Shown one piece after another: positions 35,256 to 43,409 of a stretch of DNA of 64,000 bases. Origin of the DNA: an uncultured Bacilli bacterium. Its GTDB lineage: Bacteria > Bacillota_I > Bacilli_A > RFN20 > CAG-826. Every line of letters begins with the position of its first letter. Position 1 is the first letter of the stretch. Location of the stretch: the NCBI GenBank assembly GCA_934140155.1, contig CAKPBC010000007.1, forward strand, positions 36,341-100,340, in the 5' to 3' direction. The position numbers were made by a program, and so were the translations under genes. The notes below the pieces were generated by a model that searched no databases, had not been told where the DNA came from, and saw only the letters and a list, made by a program, of their open reading frames with translations.

Positions 35256-36059
35256 ATGAAATACAAGTATGGTATATGCTTTAAGAAAGAAGTTATAACC
35301 GAAATGTATATTGAAAGTTTTAAAAGAAGACTAGCAAAAGATGGTTTTGTTTTAGATGAAGAAAATCCAGAATATGTTTTCTTTTTAGGCGGAGATGGCA
35401 CTTTTTTACGCGCAGTACATAAATATATTGATAAAGTTGATAAAATAAAGTTTGTGGGATTAAATGCAGGAACATTAGGATTTTATTTAGATTACTCTAC
35501 TAGCGAAATAGATTTACTAATTAATGACATTAAAAGTAAAAATGTAAATGTTGTATCTTACCCATTAATAAAAGGTAAAATTGTTTCTAAAAAAGAAACT
35601 CAAACAATATACGCTGTAAATGAAATTAGAATTGAGAATCCTTTTCATACTTTAATTAGTGATGTTGCTATTAATGAGCATAAATTAGAAACTTTTTCCG
35701 GTAATGGATTAGTGGTATCTTCCTCTTTAGGTAGTTCGGCTTATAATAAATCTTTAGGTGGAGCGATTATGGAACATGATTTACCATTATTGGAAATTAC
35801 TGAAATTGCGCCAATTCAAAATAATGCCTATCGTTCTTTAGCATCTAGTTTAATTGTTGATGGCAAAAAGACGATTTCATTTACAGGATTATTTAAAGAT
35901 ATTATTGTAGGATATGATCATGAAGTAATGCCGAATATTTCTAAAATCAAAGAAATATCAATTACATTATCTTCGCGTAAAGTTAGACTTATTCGTAAAA
36001 TTGATCATAATTATATTGATGTTTTAAGAAAAGCGTTTATTATTGATAAGGAGATGTAA
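35256..36059 (+). CDS. nadK: NAD kinase
   Basis: A 267-residue enzyme making NADP from NAD and ATP. The GGDGT motif is at 45-49 (FFLGGDGTFLRAVH), the NE-containing segment is AVNEIRIENP, and the glycine-rich SSSLGSSAYNKSLGG is present. Length and start fit, with AGGAG before ATG 35256. An EIIB-like gene follows after 4 bp. Confidence 0.95.
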   Translation: MKYKYGICFKKEVITEMYIESFKRRLAKDGFVLDEENPEYVFFLGGDGTFLRAVHKYIDKVDKIKFVGLNAGTLGFYLDYSTSEIDLLINDIKSKNVNVVSYPLIKGKIVSKKETQTIYAVNEIRIENPFHTLISDVAINEHKLETFSGNGLVVSSSLGSSAYNKSLGGAIMEHDLPLLEITEIAPIQNNAYRSLASSLIVDGKKTISFTGLFKDIIVGYDHEVMPNISKIKEISITLSSRKVRLIRKIDHNYIDVLRKAFIIDKEM

Positions 36060-36063
36060 AATT

Positions 36064-36432
36064 ATGTTTTTAGATGCTGGTGACTTTTTTAAAAATTATG
36101 GACTTATAATTGGATTAATAATATTAGGAATAATTATTGTTGTTGTCGTAGTTTTATTAATTAGAAATAAAGCAAAAAGCAACAATAAAAAAGTAAGTAA
36201 TGATTTGTTTAATCAAATTATGGAAGGCTTAGGAGGAATTGCTAATATTAATTCTTTAGAAGCTAAAATGTCACGTTTAAATGTTAGTTTAAAAGATGAT
36301 AGTTTATTAAACATTGAAAGTCTAAAATCTAGTGGCGTTAGTCGAGTTATTAAAATGTCTAGTAAAATAACTTTATTAATTGGTAATGTGGCTAGTGAAA
36401 TTGAAGAACAATTTAAAAAAGAAACAAAGTGA
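36064..36432 (+). CDS. Membrane-anchored PTS EIIB-like protein lacking the phosphorylated cysteine
   Basis: A 122-residue protein. Residues 12-33 form one transmembrane segment. Residues 45-117 match the glucose-type EIIB fold (LFNQIMEGLGGIANINSLEAKMSRLNV, then a GVSRVIKMSSKITLLIGNVASEI region). In true EIIB the site reads DAC-x-TRLR. Here it reads EAKMSRL, so the phosphoryl-carrying cysteine is a lysine (K68). It therefore cannot relay phosphate and is more likely a sensor or scaffold. It starts 4 bp after nadK and is probably co-transcribed with it. AAGGAG precedes ATG 36064. Confidence 0.78.
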   Translation: MFLDAGDFFKNYGLIIGLIILGIIIVVVVVLLIRNKAKSNNKKVSNDLFNQIMEGLGGIANINSLEAKMSRLNVSLKDDSLLNIESLKSSGVSRVIKMSSKITLLIGNVASEIEEQFKKETK

Positions 36433-36455
36433 GTTCGCGCGTAACTCACTTTTTA
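36426..36455 (+). terminator. Terminator after the EIIB-like gene
   Basis: AAAGTGAGTT pairs perfectly with AACTCACTTT, followed by T. Confidence 0.85.
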
Positions 36456-36463
36456 AATGTTTA

Positions 36464-36745
36464 TTATTGTTGATAATACGGATTGTTATTATTATTTGAA
36501 GTATAGTAATTAGGGTTAGTATTGTTTGTCGGATAACTTTGACTATATTGTTGATTATATGGATAAGAATAATAGGAATTATTTTGATAATATGGAACAG
36601 GTTGATAATAGTAATAAGGCTGAACTTGATAGCCATTAGATGGGTACAAAGGCCCTTTATTAGGCGCGAATAAGCCACCGACTAATAATCCACCTACAAA
36701 AGGCCAAATTGGTCCTATGACGCGATATTGATAATTATATGGCAT
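36464..36745 (-). CDS. Tyr/Asn/Pro-rich small coat-like protein
   Basis: A 93-residue low-complexity protein. A short N-terminal part has a glycine-rich hydrophobic stretch (IWPFVGGLLVGGLF); the rest is Tyr, Asn, Gln and Pro-rich with Asn runs. Composition resembles spore coat or exosporium proteins, though no family can be named. ATG 36745 is preceded by AGGGGGA. That ribosome site is the 3' arm of the terminator that ends the upstream maf transcript, so translation would need readthrough or a refolded hairpin. Confidence 0.6.
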   Translation of the reverse strand: MPYNYQYRVIGPIWPFVGGLLVGGLFAPNKGPLYPSNGYQVQPYYYYQPVPYYQNNSYYSYPYNQQYSQSYPTNNTNPNYYTSNNNNNPYYQQ

Positions 36746-36746
36746 A

Positions 36747-36793
36747 ATAAAAAATCCCCCTAGCATAGTAGTATATGCAGCTAGAGGGATTTG
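36747..36793 (-). terminator. Terminator after maf, sharing its 3' arm with a ribosome site
   Basis: On the minus strand ATCCCTCTAGC (36790-36780) pairs with GCTAGGGGGAT (36764-36754), followed by a T run. AGGGGGA of the 3' arm is also the only ribosome site for the gene at 36745. Confidence 0.75.
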
Positions 36794-36801
36794 TTTATAA
36801 T

Positions 36802-37338
36802 CTATAAATATTTTTTTAATTCTTCTAAAGGTAAGCCAACGACATTATAGTAACTTCCTTCAATATTTTTAATCAAAGGAAATTTTTTATCTTGGATACC
36901 ATACGCTCCGGCTTTATCTTTAGGAGAGCCACTTTTAACATAAGCATTAATTAATTCATCACTTAACTCATTGAAAGTAACTTTTGTTAAAACGCTTTTA
37001 GAAATAGTTTTTTCTTTACTAATAATGGTAAAGCCAGTTACTACATCATGAGTTTTATTTGATAATAAATGAAGCATTCTTTTAGCATCTTCATCATCAA
37101 TTGGCTTTCCTAATACTTCATTATTAATTATTACGACAGTGTCTGCAGCAATAACAATATCATTAGGATATTTACTAAATACTGCTTTGGCTTTAGCTTT
37201 AGATAATTCTAAAGGTAAGTTATAAGGAGAAACTATTATTTTACTTTCATCAACGTTAGAAATAACTATTTTAAAGTCATTGATGATGTTCTTTAAAAGT
37301 TCTTGACGTCTTGGTGATTTACTAGCAAGTATGTACAT
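36802..37338 (-). CDS. maf: Maf family nucleoside triphosphate pyrophosphatase
   Basis: A 178-residue protein with the Maf signature ASKSPRRQELLKN at the start, the catalytic IAADTVVIINNEVLGKP, and DKAGAYGIQ near the end. It hydrolyses modified or canonical nucleotides such as dTTP and UTP and has been linked to arrest of division. It starts 2 bp after the RNase J stop and is co-transcribed with it. Confidence 0.92.
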   Translation of the reverse strand: MYILASKSPRRQELLKNIINDFKIVISNVDESKIIVSPYNLPLELSKAKAKAVFSKYPNDIVIAADTVVIINNEVLGKPIDDEDAKRMLHLLSNKTHDVVTGFTIISKEKTISKSVLTKVTFNELSDELINAYVKSGSPKDKAGAYGIQDKKFPLIKNIEGSYYNVVGLPLEELKKYL

Positions 37339-37340
37339 AA

Positions 37341-39023
37341 TTAATTCTTATTCATGATTACTGGAATAATCATTGGTCTTCTTTGTGTTTTCTTAAAGAA
37401 GAATAATGTTAATTGGTTTTTAACCATGTTTTTGATATCAGAGAAAGTTACTTTGTCTTTCATTAAATCACTTAATATATTTTTAGTAAATTGTTCTGCT
37501 TGTTGAATCATATTATCGTGACCATAAGTATAGACGAAGCCACGAGTATATAACTTTGGATCTTGCATTAAGCAATTGTTTTTCGAATCAAGTACTAATA
37601 ATACTGATACCATACCATCATTATAAAGAACTTTACGGTCATTAATAACAGCGCGACATACACCGGTAATATCATTACCGTCAATAAATATGTCATCAGC
37701 AGGAATATGCGGTCCTTCTATGATCTTATGATTTTTTAATAATAAACTATCGCCATTTCCGCATATAAAGGTGTTTTCACGTGGAATTCCTAAACTTACA
37801 GCGATATCAGTATGGATTTTTAACATACGATATTCACCATGTGCTGGCATGAAATACTTAGGCTTAAATAATTTTAATGCTAAACGTAATTCTTGTTTTG
37901 AAGGGTGACCAGAACTATGTAAGCTTAAGAAAACTGAATTAGTAAGTACATTGGCTCCAGCGCGAGTTAAGGTATTAACAACACGGTCAATACTAGCGCC
38001 ATTACCAGGAATAGGTGAAGAAGAGAAAACAACGGTATCACCAGGGATAATTCTTAATTGTTTGTGTTCGCCATTAGCAATACGAGCGAGTGCCGCCATC
38101 GGCTCACCTTGGCTACCAGTACAAAGTATTAATGTTTCTTCTGGTTTAGTGTGGCGTAAATCTTCGAATTTTAATAAAGAAGAATCAGGAATATGGATAT
38201 ATCCAAAATTTCTTGCTGTTTCGATAGCGTTTTCCATTGAACGACCAACAATTACAATCTTTCTTTTATGTTCAACACTTGCTTCGACAATTTGTTGAAT
38301 ACGAGAAATATTACTAGAGAAAGTAGATACAATTAATCTTCCTGGAGCATTACGGAATACTTCATTAATAGAATTAATAACATTAGTTTCTGATGGTGTA
38401 TATCCTTCAATTTCGGCATTGGTAGAATCAGATAATAATAAATCAACACCTTCACAACCTAAACGAGCCATCTTACCAAGATTAATATCTGGTCCAACTG
38501 GTGTTAAATCGATTTTAAAGTCGCCAGTAGTGACTATACGTCCTTCGTTAGTATCTACACAAATACCGAATGAATCAGGTATTGAGTGAGTTACTTGGAA
38601 AAATTGAACAGTAAAAGCATTACCAATTTTAATGAAATCATTTTCTGTATATTCGACAATCTTAACTTTTTCTTTAATACGCATTTCATCGAGTTTGTGC
38701 TTAATTAAAGCCGCAGCAAGACGTGGAGCGTATATTACTGGAATAAATACATGTTGGATTAAAAATGGAATACCACCAATATGGTCTTCGTGTCCATGAG
38801 TGATAAATAATGCTTTTATTTTTGTACTATTGTTTTTTAAATGAGTGTAATCTGGAATTACATAATCTACGCCTGGTAAATCGGCTTCTGGGAATCTAAC
38901 ACCAGCATCGATAATAATAATATTCTTTTCATCTTCAATACAATAAGTATTTTTACCGACTTCTCCAAGTCCTCCAAGCGCATAAATAGATATTGGTGAT
39001 CTATTAGAAATCATCGTTGACAT
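37341..39023 (-). CDS. rnj: Ribonuclease J
   Basis: A 560-residue metallo-beta-lactamase/beta-CASP nuclease. Metal motif THGHEDHIGG (near residue 75), beta-CASP residues including SDSTNAE and SGHPSKQEL, and PAHGEYRM are present. It degrades mRNA 5'-3' and processes rRNA. CTAGGAGG precedes the start. The maf gene follows 2 bp downstream in the same transcript. Confidence 0.96.
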   Translation of the reverse strand: MSTMISNRSPISIYALGGLGEVGKNTYCIEDEKNIIIIDAGVRFPEADLPGVDYVIPDYTHLKNNSTKIKALFITHGHEDHIGGIPFLIQHVFIPVIYAPRLAAALIKHKLDEMRIKEKVKIVEYTENDFIKIGNAFTVQFFQVTHSIPDSFGICVDTNEGRIVTTGDFKIDLTPVGPDINLGKMARLGCEGVDLLLSDSTNAEIEGYTPSETNVINSINEVFRNAPGRLIVSTFSSNISRIQQIVEASVEHKRKIVIVGRSMENAIETARNFGYIHIPDSSLLKFEDLRHTKPEETLILCTGSQGEPMAALARIANGEHKQLRIIPGDTVVFSSSPIPGNGASIDRVVNTLTRAGANVLTNSVFLSLHSSGHPSKQELRLALKLFKPKYFMPAHGEYRMLKIHTDIAVSLGIPRENTFICGNGDSLLLKNHKIIEGPHIPADDIFIDGNDITGVCRAVINDRKVLYNDGMVSVLLVLDSKNNCLMQDPKLYTRGFVYTYGHDNMIQQAEQFTKNILSDLMKDKVTFSDIKNMVKNQLTLFFFKKTQRRPMIIPVIMNKN

Positions 39024-39168
39024 ATTTTAATTTTTGCCTCCTAGCTATTATATAAACGCAATAAAAAATAGTAACATGCGATTAATTATAAAGTTTTAAA
39101 CTTCCAAAACACAATAATTATATCTTTGTTACTATTAAAAGTAAAGAATTATATGATAAAATAATCAC

Positions 39169-39708
39169 TTAAATTTCAATTGTATTATCAATATGTTTAA
39201 AAGGATTATTTTTATCAATATGATCGTAATATAAGACGCCATTTAAATGATCAAATTCATGTTGTAACACAATGGAATCATATCCTCTTGCTACAATTTC
39301 TACATCTTTATGTTCCAACAAATTATAAGCTTTAATGGTTACTTTATTTGGACGATAGACATAACCTTCGTGATCTTTATCAACGGATAAACAACCTTCG
39401 CCGCCACTTAGATAACATAATTTAATTGATGTAGCAACTATTTTTGGGTTTACTAAAGCATATTGAACTAATTTATCACCTAATTGATAATAAACTACAA
39501 ACATTCTTTTATTAATCCCCACTTGCGGAGCGGCCATTCCTACACCAGAACGAATATGATGCTTTTCGGCATATTCATCATCTTGACTTTTTTTTAAATA
39601 ATCAAGCATTTCTAACAATAATTGCTCATCTTTTTTACTTAATGGCATTTCAACAGGTGTGCATTTTTCCCGTAATGATTTATTACTATCTTTAACAATT
39701 TTTAACAC
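39169..39708 (-). CDS. def: Peptide deformylase
   Basis: A 179-residue metalloenzyme that removes formyl from nascent N-termini. The three motifs are intact: GVGMAAPQVG, EGCLSV (metal Cys) and QHEFDHLNG (metal His and catalytic Glu). A GTG start at 39708 is preferred because GAGGTG lies 7 nt upstream of it; the longer frame from 39738 buries that site. Confidence 0.95.
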   Translation of the reverse strand: MLKIVKDSNKSLREKCTPVEMPLSKKDEQLLLEMLDYLKKSQDDEYAEKHHIRSGVGMAAPQVGINKRMFVVYYQLGDKLVQYALVNPKIVATSIKLCYLSGGEGCLSVDKDHEGYVYRPNKVTIKAYNLLEHKDVEIVARGYDSIVLQHEFDHLNGVLYYDHIDKNNPFKHIDNTIEI

Positions 39709-39748
39709 GACTTTCACCTCGTAAAAGAATTTTAGCACATTATAAACA

Positions 39749-39776
39749 TAAAAAAAAGAAGGGAATGTCCCTTCTT
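39749..39776 (-). terminator. Terminator of the YjcZ-like gene
   Basis: On the minus strand AAGAAGGGA pairs with TCCCTTCTT, followed by seven T. It begins at the gene's stop codon. Confidence 0.85.
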
Positions 39777-39945
39777 AACAACCACAGCAATTATTAAATC
39801 CGCCAGAACCGACGCTCAAAATAATAAGTAATAAGAAAATTACTAATATAACCGCAAACACAGCGCCAAAATTATGATTGTTATTTGAAGGATAGGCATA
39901 AGCATATCCGCCTGGATAGCCATAGTTGTTTCCGTAATTGTACAT
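39775..39945 (-). CDS. YjcZ-like small sporulation/coat-type membrane protein
   Basis: A 56-residue protein. A Tyr/Gly/Asn-rich N-terminus (MYNYGNNYGYPGGYAYAYP) is followed by one hydrophobic segment (GAVFAVILVIFLLLIILSV) and a cysteine-rich end (GFNNCCGC). This matches the plan of YjcZ-family small sporulation proteins in Bacillus, which have a Gly/Tyr-rich head and one transmembrane helix. AAGGAGG is 5 nt before the ATG, and a terminator follows directly. The family match is by composition and layout. Confidence 0.68.
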   Translation of the reverse strand: MYNYGNNYGYPGGYAYAYPSNNNHNFGAVFAVILVIFLLLIILSVGSGGFNNCCGC

Positions 39946-40038
39946 ACTTAACCTCCTTACTGTTATATTTATATGTCTAAATAATGAAAATGTTAAACTT
40001 TAGAAAAATAATTGCATATTCTATATTGGTGAGATTTT

Positions 40039-40407
40039 ATGAATAAATTAGAAGAGTTTAAAGAATTTGCAAAAACCAAACCTTTCTTGCGTGATTATGT
40101 GGAAAACAACAAATATACTTGGCAAGATTTGTTTGAAAGATATGATATTTATGGACCGGATGATGATGTATTTAAAGAAGATACACCTGAACAAGAAAAA
40201 ACAACAGAAGAACCACAAGAAGAAAAAAAAGAAGGATTAGGTTCAATACTAGATGCAATAAGTGGTTTTGATGCTGATAAGATTTCCGAAGGTTTGAATG
40301 GAATGAAAAAGATTTTAGGAATACTAAGTGAAGTAACTAAACCTGATGAATTACCAAAAGTATCTAAACGAAAAATGTCTCGACCATATCAAAGGAATGA
40401 TGACTAA
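40039..40407 (+). CDS. ylbD: YlbD-like putative coat protein
   Basis: A 122-residue protein whose N-terminus (KLEEFKEFAKTKPFLRDYVENNKYTWQDLFERYDIYG) matches the YlbD family. The middle is very acidic (Glu-rich, residues 50-70) and the C-terminus basic. It leads ylbD-ylbE-ylbF, the same order as in B. subtilis, where YlbD was annotated as a putative coat protein. Function is unproven. Confidence 0.75.
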   Translation: MNKLEEFKEFAKTKPFLRDYVENNKYTWQDLFERYDIYGPDDDVFKEDTPEQEKTTEEPQEEKKEGLGSILDAISGFDADKISEGLNGMKKILGILSEVTKPDELPKVSKRKMSRPYQRNDD

Positions 40408-40408
40408 T

Positions 40409-40618
40409 ATGCACACATCGGTTATAATGGTATTAGATAAGAATGATGATTATTATTTGTTCTTAAGAGAAAAGCCATATTGGCATAAAGAATTATCTCG
40501 ACATCCCGATCAAATAGATGCGTTTTTAGAAGATTATAAAGTAGTAAGAAGAAAACGACTGGTTGATAAAATGGAAGATATATCGATGATTATGACACTA
40601 GCAAGGGAGTTAATGTAA
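40409..40618 (+). CDS. ylbE: YlbE-like protein
   Basis: A 69-residue protein. FLREKPYWHKELSRHPDQIDAFLED matches the YlbE family signature (FIR-x-xP-x-WYR-x-LSR-xP). ATG 40409 aligns best with family N-termini; ATG 40400 is an alternative closer to AAAGGA. It lies 1 bp after ylbD and 1 bp before ylbF. Function unknown. Confidence 0.7.
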   Translation: MHTSVIMVLDKNDDYYLFLREKPYWHKELSRHPDQIDAFLEDYKVVRRKRLVDKMEDISMIMTLARELM

Positions 40619-40619
40619 A

Positions 40620-40988
40620 ATGGATGAAAAACTGATGGTTCAAGCATATAAATTAAAAGAGGCTTTAGAAAATGATGAAAGAGTATTAGCTTTATCAAAA
40701 GCAGAAAAACTTATGGAAAATGATGAAGATGTAATGCGACTTTCTTATCGTTTTTCTCTTGCTAATGATAACTATAATGAAACTTTACGTCATTTTCCTT
40801 TAGATAGTGATGAAGCAAGAAAGGCACAAAAAGAATTATATGAAGCAAAGAAAAATTTAGATGTGCATCCATTAGTTAGCGATTATTTAAAAAAATATCA
40901 GCAAGTTCGTTTAATGTACGAACAAGTTGATGAAGTAATTTTTAATAAATTTAACAATAAACATTATTGTAAAAGTGAAAAAAGATAG
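40620..40988 (+). CDS. ylbF: YlbF/RicF family protein
   Basis: A 122-residue, helical protein (AYKLKEALENDERVLALSKAEKLMENDEDVMRLSYRFSLAND) of the Com_YlbF family. In B. subtilis YlbF (RicF) acts with YmcA and YaaT in a complex that adjusts RNase Y specificity and affects sporulation, biofilm and competence. The partners are not in this window. The terminator begins at its stop codon. Confidence 0.85.
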   Translation: MDEKLMVQAYKLKEALENDERVLALSKAEKLMENDEDVMRLSYRFSLANDNYNETLRHFPLDSDEARKAQKELYEAKKNLDVHPLVSDYLKKYQQVRLMYEQVDEVIFNKFNNKHYCKSEKR

Positions 40989-41010
40989 ATTTGTGCATCT
41001 ATCTTTTTTC
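40978..41010 (+). terminator. Terminator after ylbF
   Basis: AAAAAAGATAGA pairs perfectly with TCTATCTTTTTT around a short loop. A second AT-rich hairpin with eight T follows at about 41042-41068, before rsmD. Confidence 0.88.
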
Positions 41011-41105
41011 TTAGGGAGGAACAGGGCACAATTAGTGCACTATTATTTTGTACAATAATATTTTTTTTATGCAATTATTTGTGTATAATCTTTTTGGTGG
41101 TTAAA

Positions 41106-41654
41106 ATGCGTATTGTCGGTGGAAAGTATCGCTCAAGATTAATTGATTTTCCTAGTGATGAAAAAATCACTAGGCCAACAAAAGATATGGTAAGAGAAGG
41201 TTTGTTTAATGCAATAGGTGAAACAATTTTTGATAGTGTTGTTTTAGATTTATTCGCGGGCTCAGGTTCATTAGGTTTAGAAGCGTTATCTAGAGGGGCA
41301 AAATTTGCTTATTTTGTGGATAAATCTTTTGATGCTATAAAAGTAATTAAAAAAAATATTGCATCTTTAGATATTACTAATAGTGAAATTATTAATAGTG
41401 ATTATTTAAGTGCGTTAGAAAGTGTTAAAACTAAAAACATTATGTTAGATATTATTTTTCTTGACCCGCCATATAAAATGAATATTATTGATGAAATTGT
41501 GGATTATGTTATTGATTATGATATTTTATCTAAAAATGGTATAATAGTAATTGAAACCGATTATAAGGTAGATTTAAATGACACAAGATTTTCTAAAGTT
41601 AAGCAATATAAGTATGGAAAGACATTTGTGACAATAAAAAGGAGAACATTATGA
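41106..41654 (+). CDS. rsmD: 16S rRNA (guanine-966-N2) methyltransferase RsmD
   Basis: A 182-residue enzyme: MRIVGGKYRSRLI, the SAM motif VVLDLFAGSGSLGLEALSRGA and the catalytic FLDPPY. ATG 41106 is the family start; GGTGG lies upstream. It overlaps coaD by 4 bp (ATGA). A TATAAT (41084-41089) without a good -35 precedes it. Confidence 0.93.
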   Translation: MRIVGGKYRSRLIDFPSDEKITRPTKDMVREGLFNAIGETIFDSVVLDLFAGSGSLGLEALSRGAKFAYFVDKSFDAIKVIKKNIASLDITNSEIINSDYLSALESVKTKNIMLDIIFLDPPYKMNIIDEIVDYVIDYDILSKNGIIVIETDYKVDLNDTRFSKVKQYKYGKTFVTIKRRTL

Positions 41655-42127
41655 AAGTAGCAATTTATCCAGGAAGTTTTGATCCGATTACCAATGGTCA
41701 TATGGATATTTTAAAAAGGGCATTACGCGTTTTTGATAAAGTAATAATTTTAGTGGCTAATAATTCTAGCAAGCAAACAGTTTTTACTTTAGAAGAACGT
41801 CTAGAAATTATAAATAGTATTGTTAAAGATATAGATAATGTAGAAGTTGATAGCACGGATGGTTTAGTAGTAGAATATGCTAAAAAAGTAAACGCTATTG
41901 CGCTAGTGCGAGGCTTACGTGCAGTATCAGATTTTGAATATGAATTACAACTTGCAACCACTAACGAGTTTATTGATCCAGAAATAGATATGGTGTTTTT
42001 TATGACACATTTAGAAAATACTTTTATATCATCTTCAACGGTAAAAGAATTATTTGATCAAAATGTTGATATATCACGTTTGGTTCCTAAACAAGTAATC
42101 AAGGCTTTAGAAAATAAACGTAAATAA
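41651..42127 (+). CDS. coaD: Phosphopantetheine adenylyltransferase
   Basis: A 158-residue enzyme of coenzyme A synthesis. The nucleotidyltransferase motif YPGSFDPITNGHMDIL and the ISSSTVKEL motif are intact. Translation is coupled to rsmD, as in many Bacillota. Its last 21 bp overlap the convergent YlbJ-like gene. Confidence 0.95.
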   Translation: MKVAIYPGSFDPITNGHMDILKRALRVFDKVIILVANNSSKQTVFTLEERLEIINSIVKDIDNVEVDSTDGLVVEYAKKVNAIALVRGLRAVSDFEYELQLATTNEFIDPEIDMVFFMTHLENTFISSSTVKELFDQNVDISRLVPKQVIKALENKRK

Positions 42128-42976
42128 AATAATTATAAATGTTGATATTACGGCTAGTAGTAGTCGTTTTTTTATTATTTTAATAATGTCTATATCAACT
42201 AATAGATGTATTTGCATAAGTAATGAAATAGAAGAAAATGAAAAAATAAATGTACTTACTATTTGATTTAAAACGCTAAAATTATTAAATAAATATGTTA
42301 ATGGATAAGAAAACTCTAATATTCCTTGTATATAAAAAATATATGGAGTAGCAATGAATTTTGATAAAATAATTAAAAACAAAGAAAAAAATAAAATAGA
42401 ACCAGTCATTAAAATAATGTTTTTAAATGTTTTAAGAATTGCTTTAGAAAAGATATTTTTTTCATTGCTTGTATTAAAGTTAAAATCTTCTAAATGATTT
42501 ATTTTTCGATATTTTAATAAGAAATATAGAATGGCTAAAATATATGGAATTAAAATTGTTAAGAAAAGTTCTTTTTTCGGCCAAGAACTAATATTAATTA
42601 AAGCAATAATAAAAGGAAGAGAAGGAAAAGAAAAACATTCTAAAATAAGTTCTCCATCTTCTTGAGAAATACTTTTATTTATTTCATAATCAATAGAACT
42701 TGCTAAAGCTGGGGTACCGCTAATAAGACCGGATATAATTATAAAAACTATGTTAAGGTTATAAACTTTTCTATTCTTTTTTGGATTATTGAAAAGAGAT
42801 AAGAATCCTCCATTATATGATATAAGATTATTTAATAATAAGGCGGGCGCTAAAGTAGGAAGAACCATAATAACGAATGGCACTATTGCACTAATAGTTA
42901 TTTCTTTAGTGTCTTTTGCTAAAATCAAAACAAAAATTAAAATAGTACAAAAAAATAATGTAGCAATCTTTTTCAT
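42107..42976 (-). CDS. YlbJ/SpoVV-like integral membrane protein
   Basis: A 289-residue protein with about seven hydrophobic segments. SGLISGTPALASSIDYEINKSISQEDGE resembles the YlbJ segment with its SG-x-P pattern and following E-G-E. In B. subtilis YlbJ (SpoVV) imports dipicolinic acid into the forespore and lies directly after coaD, as here, although in this window it is on the opposite strand. It is shorter than YlbJ (about 400 residues), so it may be a reduced or related transporter. Confidence 0.62.
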   Translation of the reverse strand: MKKIATLFFCTILIFVLILAKDTKEITISAIVPFVIMVLPTLAPALLLNNLISYNGGFLSLFNNPKKNRKVYNLNIVFIIISGLISGTPALASSIDYEINKSISQEDGELILECFSFPSLPFIIALINISSWPKKELFLTILIPYILAILYFLLKYRKINHLEDFNFNTSNEKNIFSKAILKTFKNIILMTGSILFFSLFLIILSKFIATPYIFYIQGILEFSYPLTYLFNNFSVLNQIVSTFIFSFSSISLLMQIHLLVDIDIIKIIKKRLLLAVISTFIIILFTFIF

Positions 42977-43084
42977 ATTAAAATATATGCTAAAAAATAG
43001 TATTCATTAATAATTTATGGGCAAAAATTATAACAATATTTAACATTGTTTCATAATCTATATAGTAAGCAAGGAGGGAATTTT

Positions 43085-43351
43085 ATGAATAATTGCTGTC
43101 CAAATCAATGCCCATGTAAGTATGATCCAATTGTTATGCCGGTGAGAGAAAGAATATGTAATCGTTATTACTGTGTTGAACAACCTGTAATTTGTCCAGT
43201 GAATACTCGAGTAGTTAATCACTATGTTCCACGCCCAGTATATTATCATACTTATACTAGAACCGAAGAAAATGTCTGTGAAGGCAATACCAATATGCCA
43301 AATATGCCATATGGAAATGGCATGCCACCATTCAATAATACCCAACAATAA
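43085..43351 (+). CDS. CotD-like Cys/Tyr/Pro-rich coat protein
   Basis: An 88-residue protein. A cysteine-rich head (CCPNQCPCKYDPIVMPV) precedes repeated valine/tyrosine/histidine strands (NTRVVNHYVPRPVYYHTYTR) and an Asn/Met/Pro-rich tail. This layout resembles spore coat CotD. AAGGAGG precedes ATG 43085. It stands alone between YlbJ-like and thioredoxin-like genes. Family assignment is by composition and pattern. Confidence 0.6.
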   Translation: MNNCCPNQCPCKYDPIVMPVRERICNRYYCVEQPVICPVNTRVVNHYVPRPVYYHTYTRTEENVCEGNTNMPNMPYGNGMPPFNNTQQ

Positions 43352-43359
43352 GAAGATAA

Positions 43360-43398
43360 TAAAAAAGCCACTACATCAAAGTGTAGTGGCATATTTTT
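43360..43398. terminator. Bidirectional terminator
   Basis: GCCACTACA (43367-43375) pairs perfectly with TGTAGTGGC (43382-43390), with A-rich and T-rich flanks for the genes on both strands. Confidence 0.88.
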
Positions 43399-43409
43399 TA
43401 AATTACATA

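Noticed and set aside
36376..36678. Isoleucine-rich 100-residue minus-strand frame
   Set aside because: It is the antisense-frame shadow of the Tyr/Asn-rich gene, with no ribosome site and biased low-complexity composition.
43058..43348. 96-codon Trp/Ile-rich minus-strand frame
   Set aside because: Complement of the CotD-like gene, with implausible composition.
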